Source: CAG-791 sp002390025 (GTDB taxonomy: Bacteria > Bacillota > Clostridia > Lachnospirales > Lachnospiraceae). Taken from it: DNA of 52,404 bases. Location of the stretch: assembly GCA_946543465.1 (NCBI GenBank), contig CAMNLR010000138.1, positions 1 to 52,404 of the forward strand, read 5' to 3'. The notes under the pieces were generated by a model. It was given only the letters and a program-made list of their open reading frames with translations. It was not told the origin of the DNA and did no database searches. Each line of letters begins with the position of its first letter. Within the stretch, counting starts at the first letter, position 1. Of this stretch, positions 8,646 to 17,237 are shown piece after piece. The translations under genes and the position numbers were made by a program.

Positions 8646-8795
8646 AGATAAAACCTCCGGGCAATGGCTTTGACAGTTTTGGCATATATCGCTGTCTGCA
8701 TCTGTAAGACATCAATATGTGCAATGTATTTTACCACATGGAACAGGTTTTCGGGGCATAATCTGGCCATATCCTTATTTTTTGCTCAAAATGCA

Positions 8796-8823
8796 TGGAC
8801 TTTTTCGCCTGACATGATATAAT
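8796..8823 (+). promoter_or_regulatory. Extended -10 promoter for citrate synthase
   Basis: TGATATAAT (TGn plus a perfect TATAAT at 8818-8823) is preceded by the weaker -35 TGGACT at 8796-8801 with a 16-bp spacer. It lies 63 bp upstream of the citrate synthase start. Confidence 0.7.
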
Positions 8824-8886
8824 TAAACCCCAGCAAATGCATAAATGTATACAATCATACCAAATTTTCATCGAAAGGGAGGTACC

Positions 8887-10251
8887 ATGGCTGATTTCAA
8901 ACCTGCTCACTTCAACGATGACAGTATATTGGCACGCTACTATGGACGTTCGTCCATGTTCACTGACATACCCAATAACCTGTTCACTGAATATAATGTA
9001 AAAAAAGGTCTCCGCAACGATGACGGAACCGGCGTGCGGATCGGTCTGACCCGCATCTCCGACGTCGTAGGTTATACCAATGACGAGAAAGGGAATGTCA
9101 TCCCCTGTGAGGGCGATCTGCTCTTCCGGGGCTATTCCATCAGGGATCTGATCAATAACAGGCAGAAAAACTATGGCTTTGAGGAGACCTGCTTCCTTCT
9201 GCTGTTCGGCTATCTCCCCGACAAGGAGGAATTCGAGAACTTCAAGACTTGCCTGTCCATGCGCTATGAGCTGCCGGAGAGTTTCCTGGCCAATGAACTT
9301 CTGCTCAAGCCCGCCAGAAATCTGATGAACAAGCTTCAGTCTGCGGTGCTCTCCCTCTACAACTATGATGAATCGCCGGATGAGACGGATGTCTATCAGA
9401 ACCTGCTCAAGGGAATCAACCTGATCGCAAAATTCCCCGCCCTGGGATGCTATGCCTACTACACAAAGGTCCATTCCTTTGACCGCAATTCTCTGATCAT
9501 CCATTATCCTCGCCGCGAGTACTCGATTGCAGAGAATATCCTATATATGCTGCGCCCGGACGGAAAGTTCACCGATCACGAGGCCAATCTTCTGGACGCC
9601 ATCCTGCTGATCCACGCAGATCACGGCGGCGGTAACAACTCCACCTTCACCAACGTCGTAGTCGGTTCCACCGGCACGGATCTGTATTCCGCCCTGAGTG
9701 CCTCCATAGGCTCCCTCAAGGGTCCCAAGCACGGCGGCGCCAACATCTCTGTCGCAAAAATGATGCGCCAGATCATCGGGGATACGGACTACACGGCAAA
9801 CAAGGATACCCTTCGCGACATCATCAACCGCATTCTGGACAAGGATTATTTTGACCACAGCGGACTGATCTATGGTTTCGGCCACGCAGTCTACACACTG
9901 AGCGACCCCCGTGCCGAGATCCTGCGCAAGCTTTGCAGGAACCTTGCCGAGGAACAGGGCTGCATGTACAAATTCACCTTTTACAAGCTGTTTGAGGACA
10001 CGGTCAAGGAGACTATGCGCGAGCGCACCGGCAAGATCCTCACCTCCAACGTCGACCTCTATTCCGGACTCGCCTACAGCATGCTGGGAATTCCGGAAGA
10101 GCTCTTCACTCCTCTGTTCGCCACCGCCCGTGTGGCCGGCTGGGTCGCCCACAACCTGGAGAACAAGCTCTACGACGGCCGCATCATGCGTCCCGCCACC
10201 AAGTATGTCGGCAAGCAGCTGGATTTCGTTCCCATGAGCCAGAGGCGCTGA
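8887..10251 (+). CDS. gltA: Citrate synthase
   Basis: A 454-residue citrate synthase condensing oxaloacetate and acetyl-CoA. Key regions are visible: HADHGGGNNSTFT with the first catalytic His, GPKHGGAN with the second, and IYGFGHAVYTLSDPRA near the catalytic Asp/Arg region. GAAAGGGAGGTACC precedes the ATG at 8887; a longer frame from 8845 lacks such a site. The protein is longer than the classical 430-residue type and matches the long citrate synthases of Clostridia. It is monocistronic, with its own promoter and a strong terminator. No aconitase or isocitrate dehydrogenase is nearby, so a role in anaplerotic glutamate synthesis is inference. Confidence 0.92.
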   Translation: MADFKPAHFNDDSILARYYGRSSMFTDIPNNLFTEYNVKKGLRNDDGTGVRIGLTRISDVVGYTNDEKGNVIPCEGDLLFRGYSIRDLINNRQKNYGFEETCFLLLFGYLPDKEEFENFKTCLSMRYELPESFLANELLLKPARNLMNKLQSAVLSLYNYDESPDETDVYQNLLKGINLIAKFPALGCYAYYTKVHSFDRNSLIIHYPRREYSIAENILYMLRPDGKFTDHEANLLDAILLIHADHGGGNNSTFTNVVVGSTGTDLYSALSASIGSLKGPKHGGANISVAKMMRQIIGDTDYTANKDTLRDIINRILDKDYFDHSGLIYGFGHAVYTLSDPRAEILRKLCRNLAEEQGCMYKFTFYKLFEDTVKETMRERTGKILTSNVDLYSGLAYSMLGIPEELFTPLFATARVAGWVAHNLENKLYDGRIMRPATKYVGKQLDFVPMSQRR

Positions 10252-10303
10252 TCGGCTCAATGCGAAAGAGACCCTGATCGGGCTCAATGCGAAAGAGACC
10301 CTG
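10249..10303. repeat. 27-bp tandem duplication starting at a stop codon
   Basis: The unit TGATCGG(G)CTCAATGCG..., about 27 bp, occurs twice in a row. The first unit begins with the TGA of citrate synthase; a third TGAT begins after the second copy. Confidence 0.65.
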
Positions 10304-10356
10304 ATTCCAGGCCTTCAATGATTTTAAAATGAGCCGCACCGCGGCTGACATAGAGA

Positions 10357-10395
10357 ATGCCCCCCGGTATCAATCACACCGGGGGGCATTTTTTC
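10357..10395 (+). terminator. Intrinsic terminator after citrate synthase
   Basis: A 12-bp stem, ATGCCCCCCGGT pairing with ACCGGGGGGCAT, is followed by a run of T. There is no T-run on the other side, so it works for the plus strand only. Confidence 0.9.
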
Positions 10396-10470
10396 TTGCT
10401 TTTATCTCACTTTTTTTAGAAGTACATCAAGTGCGTACCGCGTGCTGCAGAAAGCAGTCACCGCCTTTCA

Positions 10471-11157
10471 TCACTTGTCATCGCTGAAAAGCTCTTCGAC
10501 CTTGTCAGGTGCCTGTTCGAATTTCTCTGCAATATCAGCAGCAGCTTCCGCAGCGTCCGCAGCCTTATCGGCTGCTTCCTCTGCAGGATCCTGAGCAGCT
10601 TCTTCCGCAGGCTCTGCGGCTTCCTCTGCAGTTTCTTCAGCCAGTTCCTCGGCAACAGCCTCATCAACTGCCTCAGCGACTGCTTCGTCGAGCTCTTCGT
10701 CATCCTTGACTTCAGTGTAATCCTCGTCGAAGATATCTTCATCAGGCTCCTGGAAAGCTTCCTTGACCTTTACGGCGCCGTCTGCGAAGACATCTTTCAT
10801 CTTGCCTGCAGTCTCACCCACTACCTCGAGAACTGTCTCTCCTCTGGGGCCGATTGCTTCCTTGATCCTGGTATAAGCCTCGGAAGATCCCTGCTTGATG
10901 GTCGTGTAGGTTCTGGACGCGACGGCTTTCACCTTCGAAGCCTTCTCCTCATAATCGGACTTCTTCAGGTCCTCAGCGGACTCTTCTTCCTCTTCCGTTT
11001 TCTCTAATTCATCATCATCCTCATCCATGAAGATCTCGTCGTCATCGTCCAGATCTGTATAGGAATCCTTGGATGTCTCTTCCAGATAATAATAGACTGT
11101 TGCTGCCGCTACGCCGAGAACGGTAGCTCCGAAAAACAATCTGCCCAATCTGCTCAT
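10471..11157 (-). CDS. Acidic membrane-anchored protein of unknown function
   Basis: A 228-residue protein I cannot assign. It starts at 11157 after GGAGGATTGAA. Residues 1-25 form one membrane segment (LFFGATVLGVAAATVYYYL), followed by a very acidic Asp/Glu region, a moderately basic middle, and an Ala/Glu-rich tail (EEAAEPAEEAAQDPAEEAA) likely to be helical or a coiled coil. The single N-terminal anchor with a long soluble tail recalls YtxH-like proteins in layout only. It is not clearly linked to either neighbour. Confidence 0.65.
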   Translation of the reverse strand: MSRLGRLFFGATVLGVAAATVYYYLEETSKDSYTDLDDDDEIFMDEDDDELEKTEEEEESAEDLKKSDYEEKASKVKAVASRTYTTIKQGSSEAYTRIKEAIGPRGETVLEVVGETAGKMKDVFADGAVKVKEAFQEPDEDIFDEDYTEVKDDEELDEAVAEAVDEAVAEELAEETAEEAAEPAEEAAQDPAEEAADKAADAAEAAADIAEKFEQAPDKVEELFSDDK

Positions 11158-11375
11158 TTCAATCCTCCATTTTCGTAACATGTGAGTCTCAGTAGTCCCT
11201 GCTGCGATCCAGAGAAGGAAAAACAGCACTGATCACTTTGAAGCTTCCGTCCGTCCGGATAGAGCACCAATATCTCTGTCCCGAACAAACTGTAATTAAT
11301 ATAGTACAGCATTTCCCGACAAAATAAAAGAAGGAAACCTCTCAATAATAGCAATTATCAGCAATTTTCCTAAAC

Positions 11376-12746
11376 TCATCCTTTTTTCAAAGCAGATACC
11401 GGCATGGCCTTTCTGCTGACCAGAAAATAGGCCGCCAGAACAAGCGATCCCGTGATCAGCCAGGACACGGGGTACACGTAGAGAAGAAAGCCGAAGCTCC
11501 TATGCCTGGGAAAGAGCACGAAAGTCCAGAAAATACGAAATACACAGGTACCCACTATAGTGATCATGGTCGGTGTCATGGAATAGCCCATGCCCCGCAT
11601 GGCGGAACCCGAGATCTCATAAAAGGAAACCATCCACTGAAAGGCCAGGATATGGGTGAGTCGGATCACCGCGTACTGCGCAACCTGAGGGTCTGTCGTA
11701 AACAGGGATAATGTAACACCATGTGCCGCAACGAACAGAAAATCCATGGCCCCTGCCCCGATCACGGTGAAAAGCATGCCCAGACGAAAAACTCTCCTGC
11801 ATCTGTCAAATTTTCCGGCCGCATAGTTCTGGCTGGTGAAGGTAACGACGGCCTGGTTGAAAGCATTGACAATGTAATAGGCGATGATCTCAAAATTCAG
11901 TGCGGCCGCAGAACCGGCAGAAGCCGCGGAGCCGAAGCTGTTGACGCCGGACTGGATCACTGTGTTGGAGAGAGAAAAAACCACACCCTGCAGGCCCGCG
12001 GGTAGGCCGATCCTGACCATGAGTCTGAGATAACCGGTATCGATCTGCAGCCTGTCTCTGCTGAGCCGGAATTCATCCTCCTCATGCAGCAAAAACCACA
12101 GGACAATTGAGGAACTGATGATATTGGAGGTCACTGTGGCCGCCGCGACGCCTATGACATGCAGGTGAAAAACGATGACCAGGAGAAGGTTGAGCAGAAC
12201 ATTGAGCACACCGCCGCAGAGCAGGGCGTAGACGGGACGGGTGCTGTCTCCTTTGCTGCGCAGAATGGCGGAGCCGAAGTTATAGAGCATGATAAAGGGC
12301 ATGCCCAGAAAATAGATCCGCAGATAGAGCACTGCCTGATCCAGAACATCCTCCGGCGTATTCATGAGAGTCAGCATGGGCCTGGCGATCCCGATCCCGA
12401 CAAACAGCAGCAGCACGCCGCTGATCAGGGCGACGACGATGGCAGTGTGGACCGCCTTGGGGATCTCCACTCTCCTGCCCCGGCCGATCAGGCCGGCAAT
12501 GACAACATTTGTGCCGACCGAGAGGCCTACAAAGAGCGCGACCACCAGATTGATGACCGAGGAATTGCTGCCGACCGCAGCCATAGCCTGGCTGGACGCA
12601 AAGCGGCCGACCACCGCTGTATCCGCCGCATTAAACAATTGCTGCAGCATACTGGAGAAGGCAAGCGGCAGCGCAAACAATATGATCGGCCCCGCGAGAG
12701 GGCCGTTGAGCATGTCGACATTACGCCTGTTTTTTGATTGAAACAT
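11376..12746 (-). CDS. MATE family multidrug/cation antiporter
   Basis: A 456-residue integral membrane exporter. The N-terminus, MLNGPLAGPIILFALPLAF, then FNAADTAVVGRF and SVGTNVVIAG, is typical of the DinF/NorM-like MATE family, and about twelve hydrophobic segments run through the protein. MATE proteins export drugs or metabolites against Na+ or H+ influx; the substrate cannot be read here. The ATG at 12746 follows AAAGG. It stands as a single gene. Confidence 0.9.
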   Translation of the reverse strand: MFQSKNRRNVDMLNGPLAGPIILFALPLAFSSMLQQLFNAADTAVVGRFASSQAMAAVGSNSSVINLVVALFVGLSVGTNVVIAGLIGRGRRVEIPKAVHTAIVVALISGVLLLFVGIGIARPMLTLMNTPEDVLDQAVLYLRIYFLGMPFIMLYNFGSAILRSKGDSTRPVYALLCGGVLNVLLNLLLVIVFHLHVIGVAAATVTSNIISSSIVLWFLLHEEDEFRLSRDRLQIDTGYLRLMVRIGLPAGLQGVVFSLSNTVIQSGVNSFGSAASAGSAAALNFEIIAYYIVNAFNQAVVTFTSQNYAAGKFDRCRRVFRLGMLFTVIGAGAMDFLFVAAHGVTLSLFTTDPQVAQYAVIRLTHILAFQWMVSFYEISGSAMRGMGYSMTPTMITIVGTCVFRIFWTFVLFPRHRSFGFLLYVYPVSWLITGSLVLAAYFLVSRKAMPVSALKKG

Positions 12747-12843
12747 ATTGTGCCTTTCACGTTGAAATCATTATCCTGCCGGATCAGGTCGAATCTCCCA
12801 AGCCATGATCCTTTTCCACCAAAAACAGATCCGTGTACGTTTG

Positions 12844-13737
12844 TCAGGTCAGCATCAGAAAAGCCCCCTGGTTGCCGCGCTTTCCGCCTGTCGCCCTGTG
12901 GGAGAAGAGCTCGGCGCTGTTCTCACAGGTACAGAGATTTGTCACCGTGATATGGTCCCGGGTAATTCCGGACTCAAGAAGGATCCTCTGGCAGGCCCGC
13001 CACAGGTCGAGCTGGTACTTTCCGGGACGTCTTCCCCTTGCAAGAATCCCGGGAATGGTCTCCTCCTCTTCTCTGCCTTCCCAATAAGGAGAATTTGTAT
13101 CCGAAAAACAGCCCCTCATGGCCTCTGCAACATCTTCTGAGACCTCATAACAGTCTGCGCAGATGGAAGGGCCTATGGCAGTAAAAATATCCTGCGGCCT
13201 GCAGCCGTAGATCTCCTGCATTTTCCGGATGGTCACCTGACCAATCCTGGCTGTTGTGCCCTTCCAGCCGCTGTGGGCCAGTGCAATTACTCTCCGCACG
13301 GGATCATAAAAATAGATGGGTACACAGTCCGCATGGGAGGTGTACAGGACCAGGCCCGGCACATCCGTGATGAGTCCGTCTACATCCGTGTAGTCCCTCT
13401 CCCGGGTCACTCCTTTTCCCGCATCAGCTTCTGTCACGATGCGGACATTGGAGGTATGTGTCTGATGGGCACATACGATACGGTCCGGCGTCGTGCCGAA
13501 AAAGAGGGCCGTGCGCCGGAAATTTTCTTCGATATTTTCATCGGGATCATACAGGCCGCGCCGGAAATTGAGGCTGGAAAGCCACCCCTCGGAGACACCT
13601 CCCGCACGGGTGGTAAAGCAGTGGCGTATGCCCGGCAGATCCTCCCAGGCGGCAAATGTCAGAACCGGAAAGGACATACTGTCCGTGACCGGCACCTTGT
13701 TCTCATTGAAAATTATATCCTGTGTTTTAAAAATCAT
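12844..13737 (-). CDS. YfiH/PgeF-family purine nucleoside phosphorylase (laccase-domain protein)
   Basis: A 297-residue protein of the YfiH (COG1496) family, once called multicopper polyphenol oxidase and since shown in some members to be a zinc-dependent purine nucleoside phosphorylase/deaminase. Visible features are FTTRAGGVSEGWLSSLNF near the start, CAHQTHTSNV, SHADCVPI and ALAHSGWKGT, which hold the His/Cys metal ligands. PSICADCYEVSEDV and ATGGKRGNQGA are also family segments. AGAGAG precedes the ATG. Its upstream spacer holds a ten-unit 13-bp repeat. The broad family is sure, the exact activity less so. Confidence 0.85.
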   Translation of the reverse strand: MIFKTQDIIFNENKVPVTDSMSFPVLTFAAWEDLPGIRHCFTTRAGGVSEGWLSSLNFRRGLYDPDENIEENFRRTALFFGTTPDRIVCAHQTHTSNVRIVTEADAGKGVTRERDYTDVDGLITDVPGLVLYTSHADCVPIYFYDPVRRVIALAHSGWKGTTARIGQVTIRKMQEIYGCRPQDIFTAIGPSICADCYEVSEDVAEAMRGCFSDTNSPYWEGREEEETIPGILARGRRPGKYQLDLWRACQRILLESGITRDHITVTNLCTCENSAELFSHRATGGKRGNQGAFLMLT

Positions 13738-13745
13738 TTTTCTCT

Positions 13746-13875
13746 CTATCCTGAAAATCTATCCGAAAAACCCATCCGGAAAATCTGTCCTGAAAACTTA
13801 TCCGGAAAATTCGTCAAGAAAAACTATCCTGGAAATCTGTCCTGAAAGCCTATCCGGAAAAACTATTCTGAAAAT
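13746..13875. repeat. Ten-copy 13-bp tandem repeat
   Basis: Ten consecutive 13-bp units of consensus CTATCCGGAAAAT fill the spacer between the YfiH-family gene and the TAXI-type gene. Every unit is exactly 13 bp, with one to several substitutions. The unit is too short and unspaced for a CRISPR. Confidence 0.9.
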
Positions 13876-13891
13876 CCTGTACGTATAATAA

Positions 13892-14890
13892 TCACTGATT
13901 CGGAACTTCAATCCCTTTTTCCCTGTACCAGGCCTTTGCACCGTCATGCAGAGGGATGGGGAGATCTTTGACTGCCTCCGCGGGATCCGGTTTATAATTG
14001 ACCGTCACAGAATACTGCAGTTCATCGGCATGATCGAACAGGCTCCCGGTGATCCGCTTTATCAGGTCTTCGCTCAGACTCCCGGATGCCACGAGAACGG
14101 CCTTGACGCCAATGGTATGGACATCCCGGTCCATACCGTTATAGGTACCCGCCGGGATCGTGCAGGGGACATACCAGGGCTGCATGGCAGTGACCTTGTC
14201 GACCTCTTTATCGCTCAGACTCACAAGATTGAGCGGTACCTTTTTGGCCGTCGTCGCGATCGCAGTCATGGGAACGCCCATGGTACAGAAAAAGGCATCG
14301 ATTTTTCCCTCGGCCAGTGCCTGCACGGAAGCTCCGTAGTTGAGATTGCGCATTGTATACATGCTGTCCCCTAAGCCGGATGCTCTCAGGATCATCAAAG
14401 CATCCGACTCTGTCCCGGACTCAGCCTCACCTACGCTGATCAGTTTTCCACGGAGGTCACTGACTGTTTCGATGCCGGAATCACGCCGCACAACAATCTG
14501 CACTGCCTCAATATACATCCCTGCGATTGCCTTTACACCCGGGGTGTTATCGGAAGCGGGACCTTTTGAAACAGTGCTCTGGGCAAGAAGATCCGACTGC
14601 ACGATTGCCAGATCCAGCCCGGCTTCCTGACTTGTGAGCATGCGCAGGTTTGCGCCCGATCCGGTCGTGACTCTGGCCTGCACATCTGTATCCTTTATAT
14701 CCTGCATCAGAACCTGCGCATAGGCTCTTCCGAAGCTGTAGTAATTTCCTCCGACGCCCGCGGTCCCGATGCTGATCTTCGTTGTGCGCTGTCCGCATCC
14801 CTGCAAAGAGAAGGCGGCCGCAAAGAGCATGGTCAGGACGAATATGAAAACACTCTTTTTATGAATATGCCTGGCACTGTTTTTTCTCAT
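13892..14890 (-). CDS. TAXI-family TRAP transporter solute-binding lipoprotein
   Basis: A 332-residue periplasmic-type binding protein anchored as a lipoprotein: a basic start (MRKNSARHIHKK), a hydrophobic stretch and the lipobox LQGC. The mature part opens ISIGTAGVGGNYYSFGRAYAQ, the TAXI signature, followed by QARVTTGSGANLRML. TAXI proteins deliver glutamate-like or dicarboxylate substrates to a fused TRAP permease. No permease gene is adjacent, so it is an orphan here. I prefer the ATG at 14890, behind GGGGGAAA; a start at 14929 behind AAGAGGG would add 13 residues and a long n-region. Confidence 0.85.
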   Translation of the reverse strand: MRKNSARHIHKKSVFIFVLTMLFAAAFSLQGCGQRTTKISIGTAGVGGNYYSFGRAYAQVLMQDIKDTDVQARVTTGSGANLRMLTSQEAGLDLAIVQSDLLAQSTVSKGPASDNTPGVKAIAGMYIEAVQIVVRRDSGIETVSDLRGKLISVGEAESGTESDALMILRASGLGDSMYTMRNLNYGASVQALAEGKIDAFFCTMGVPMTAIATTAKKVPLNLVSLSDKEVDKVTAMQPWYVPCTIPAGTYNGMDRDVHTIGVKAVLVASGSLSEDLIKRITGSLFDHADELQYSVTVNYKPDPAEAVKDLPIPLHDGAKAWYREKGIEVPNQ

Positions 14891-15239
14891 CTGTTCATTT
14901 CCCCCGGGTGCTTTCCTTCTTCCAAACATGCCCTCTTCTAAACATGCGAACCTTATTCGCCTTTGGATATTGCGGATAATAATCCTCGCACGAATGATTC
15001 CCTCACTATTGTAACAAATTTTCCGATCCTTTTCACCCTCTCCGACATGCCGCTCTCCGGAGCGGAATTGTGAAGTGAGGAGTAAAAAAGTCTATTCCCT
15101 GGCGTCCCTCTTTACAACATTCTTAATCACAAATATATATCGACATATCGGATTATATGATGTATAATAAATTCACTTTATCTAATTTACAATAAGTGTT
15201 TCAATCAATGCGGTGTATATATTCACCGGGGAGGGCAAA
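14891..15239. other. Divergent intergenic region
   Basis: This 349-bp gap separates two divergently oriented lipoprotein genes. It holds the well-formed plus-strand promoter at 15140-15168. No clear minus-strand promoter for the TAXI gene, hairpin or reading frame is seen. Confidence 0.6.
15140..15168 (+). promoter_or_regulatory. Sigma-A promoter for small lipoprotein gene
   Basis: The -35 TCGACA at 15140-15145 and -10 TATAAT at 15163-15168 are separated by 17 bp, with A/T-rich DNA upstream. It lies about 70 bp before the start at 15240. Confidence 0.8.
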
Positions 15240-15842
15240 ATGTACGGACAGACAAAGATACACGGAAAGACAAAAAAGTACGGAAATGCAAAAAAGAACG
15301 AAGGGGTAAAAAACCGATTTCTCAAAGAAAGAAGGCTCACAGGAAAAAAGCTCGCGGCGGTCATCCTGGCATTGATTACGGTCATCTCATTGGCAGGCTG
15401 CGGAAAAGGGAGCCGGGGAAAGGATCTGCAGGACTCCGCTTCCACGCAGTCCGCCGAAAACGGAAACAGCAGCTCTTTCAGACAGGAAAGTCCCGGTCCC
15501 TTGTCCGGCGATCAGATTTCCGAAAATCCGAACCGGGAAGACAGCGACAATGAATATCTGCGCCCTGAGCCGGGGTGCTCTTTCTGGACGCTGACATTTG
15601 AGATCGAGAATCTCGGGGAAGAGGACAGCCAGATCAGTGTCAGTGACTTCTGCTGTTACGCCGACGGCCAAAGCTGCAGCCGGCGTCTCTTCCGAGACGA
15701 TTATCTCTCCACCGATATTGCCGGCGGAAGAAAGGCAAAGGGAACTGTCACCTTTGAAGTCCCCGATGAAGCGCAGGTGGTGGAGGCAGAATATAAAACC
15801 GGGCGTCGCGCGGACGCCCGGGTCGTATTCACTATGAGATGA
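15240..15842 (+). CDS. Small lipoprotein with C-terminal Ig-like domain, function unknown
   Basis: A 200-residue predicted lipoprotein. GGGGAGGGCAAA precedes the ATG at 15240. A long basic n-region with repeated lysines is followed by a hydrophobic stretch and the lipobox LAGC. A Ser/Asn-rich linker leads to a domain with WTLTFEIENLGEED, SDFCCYADG and GGRKAKGTVTFEVP, a pattern like DUF4352-type Ig-like surface domains; this is a likeness, not a firm match. It converges on hydF, 17 bp away, and its last codons contain the hairpin that probably terminates the hydF operon. Confidence 0.7.
   Translation: MYGQTKIHGKTKKYGNAKKNEGVKNRFLKERRLTGKKLAAVILALITVISLAGCGKGSRGKDLQDSASTQSAENGNSSSFRQESPGPLSGDQISENPNREDSDNEYLRPEPGCSFWTLTFEIENLGEEDSQISVSDFCCYADGQSCSRRLFRDDYLSTDIAGGRKAKGTVTFEVPDEAQVVEAEYKTGRRADARVVFTMR
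15793..15821 (-). terminator. Terminator of the hydF operon inside the convergent gene
   Basis: Read on the minus strand, CCGGGCGTC and GACGCCCGG form a 9-bp GC-rich stem with a 5-base loop followed by TTTTATATT. It begins 39 bp past the hydF stop but lies within the coding sequence of the convergent lipoprotein gene. Confidence 0.75.
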
Positions 15843-15859
15843 ATGCTCTGCAAGTCACT

Positions 15860-17185
15860 TTATCTGCTCTTGTCCCCGATTTCGTCCATGCGGCGGACAA
15901 GGTCGGGGAACATGGAAATGCTGCGGCGGAGGATACCGTTCATATAGGCGATAGCTGTCCCGTAATTGGTCACGGGAACTCCCTGGGAAACCGCCCGGCC
16001 GATCCGGCTCTGCATCTCGCGGGCGTTCAGCATACAGCCGCCGCAGTGGATGACGAGAGCAAAGGGGGTGAGATCGTCCGGAAAGCCTGTGCCGGAAGAA
16101 GTCTCGATTGTGAGCTTTTTCCCCGTGCGGGCCTGCAGCCAGCGGGGTATCTTGACGGTCCCGATGTCGTCGCACTGGCGGTGATGGGTGCATCCCTCCG
16201 CGATCAGAACCCGGTCTCCGTCCCTGAGCTGATCAATGTGGGCAGCGCCCAGGGCCGCGGTCTCCAGAAAGCCTTTGTAGCGGGCCATGAGTATGGAGAA
16301 GGAAGTGAGCGGGATGCTGTCCGGCACATCCTTCTGCACAGAAGCAAAGGCCTGGCTGTCTGTGACGACCATGGCAGGCGGCTTGCGCAGACTGTCGATC
16401 GTGGCCTGTACATTGTCCTCCTGCACACAGACAGCAGTGCAGCGTGAATCGAGAATGTCGCGGATCACCTGCTGCTGGGGCAGGATCAGCCTCCCCTTGG
16501 GGGCTGCCTTGTCGATGGGAATGACCAGGATCACCTGGTCTCCCTTGCGGAGAAGATCCGAAATCAGACGGGGCTCTGCGCCCTGCCCCGCCTTCCATTT
16601 GCGGTAGATCTCCGCGATCTTTTCCTTGAGCGCAAAGATACCTTCTCCCGTCAGGGCGCTGACAGGAACGACCCCTTCGACAGCCGGAAAAGCCTTTACA
16701 TTTTCAGGATCTTTCTGCTGATTTGACTGTGGATTTGTCTGCCTTCCTGTTTCCGGATTCAGTTTCGGATTGATTTCCGGGTTCCCGTCCAGCAGATCTG
16801 TCTTATTGGACGCGATCAGGCAGGGGATCCTGCGCTCCTCAAAGAGCCCCAGGAGTTCCCGGTCGCAGTCGCAGAGTCCCCTGGTCGCATCCAGGACCAG
16901 AATAGCCAGATCTGTCTGCGCCAGGATCTGGCGGGTCTTTTTGACACGCAGTTCTCCCAGCATGCCTTCATCGTCAAAGCCGGGCGTATCTATGATCACG
17001 ACAGGTCCCAGGGGCAGCAGCTCCATGGCCTTTTTGACGGGGTCCGTAGTCGTGCCCTCCACCTGGGAGACCACCGCCAGATCCTGCCCTGTGACTGCAT
17101 TTACGACACTGGATTTTCCGGCATTTCTGCGGCCGAAAAATCCGATGTGGATCCTTTCTCCTGAAGGGGTATCATTTAAACTCAT
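15860..17185 (-). CDS. hydF: [FeFe]-hydrogenase H-cluster maturation GTPase HydF
   Basis: A 441-residue HydF. The GTPase domain has the P-loop GRRNAGKS (residues 18-25), VEGTTTDPV, DTPGFDD and NKTD. A Pro/Asn-rich insertion at about 134-163 before PVSALTGEG is unusual. The C-terminal iron-sulfur scaffold has the cysteines and His of EGCTHH and HCGGC, the CxH...CxxC signature. HydF accepts the 2Fe unit with CO, CN and dithiomethylamine ligands made with HydE and HydG and passes it to the hydrogenase. Neither hydE, hydG nor a hydrogenase gene is here. It is the last gene of the operon, with AAAGGAG upstream. Confidence 0.93.
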   Translation of the reverse strand: MSLNDTPSGERIHIGFFGRRNAGKSSVVNAVTGQDLAVVSQVEGTTTDPVKKAMELLPLGPVVIIDTPGFDDEGMLGELRVKKTRQILAQTDLAILVLDATRGLCDCDRELLGLFEERRIPCLIASNKTDLLDGNPEINPKLNPETGRQTNPQSNQQKDPENVKAFPAVEGVVPVSALTGEGIFALKEKIAEIYRKWKAGQGAEPRLISDLLRKGDQVILVIPIDKAAPKGRLILPQQQVIRDILDSRCTAVCVQEDNVQATIDSLRKPPAMVVTDSQAFASVQKDVPDSIPLTSFSILMARYKGFLETAALGAAHIDQLRDGDRVLIAEGCTHHRQCDDIGTVKIPRWLQARTGKKLTIETSSGTGFPDDLTPFALVIHCGGCMLNAREMQSRIGRAVSQGVPVTNYGTAIAYMNGILRRSISMFPDLVRRMDEIGDKSR

Positions 17186-17237
17186 GCTGTTCTCCTTTTG
17201 GCAGACAACTTTTGCTCACGGCAGCGCTCGGCCATAT

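Noticed and set aside
13746..13875. CRISPR array
   Set aside because: Units are 13 bp with no spacers and no cas genes are near.
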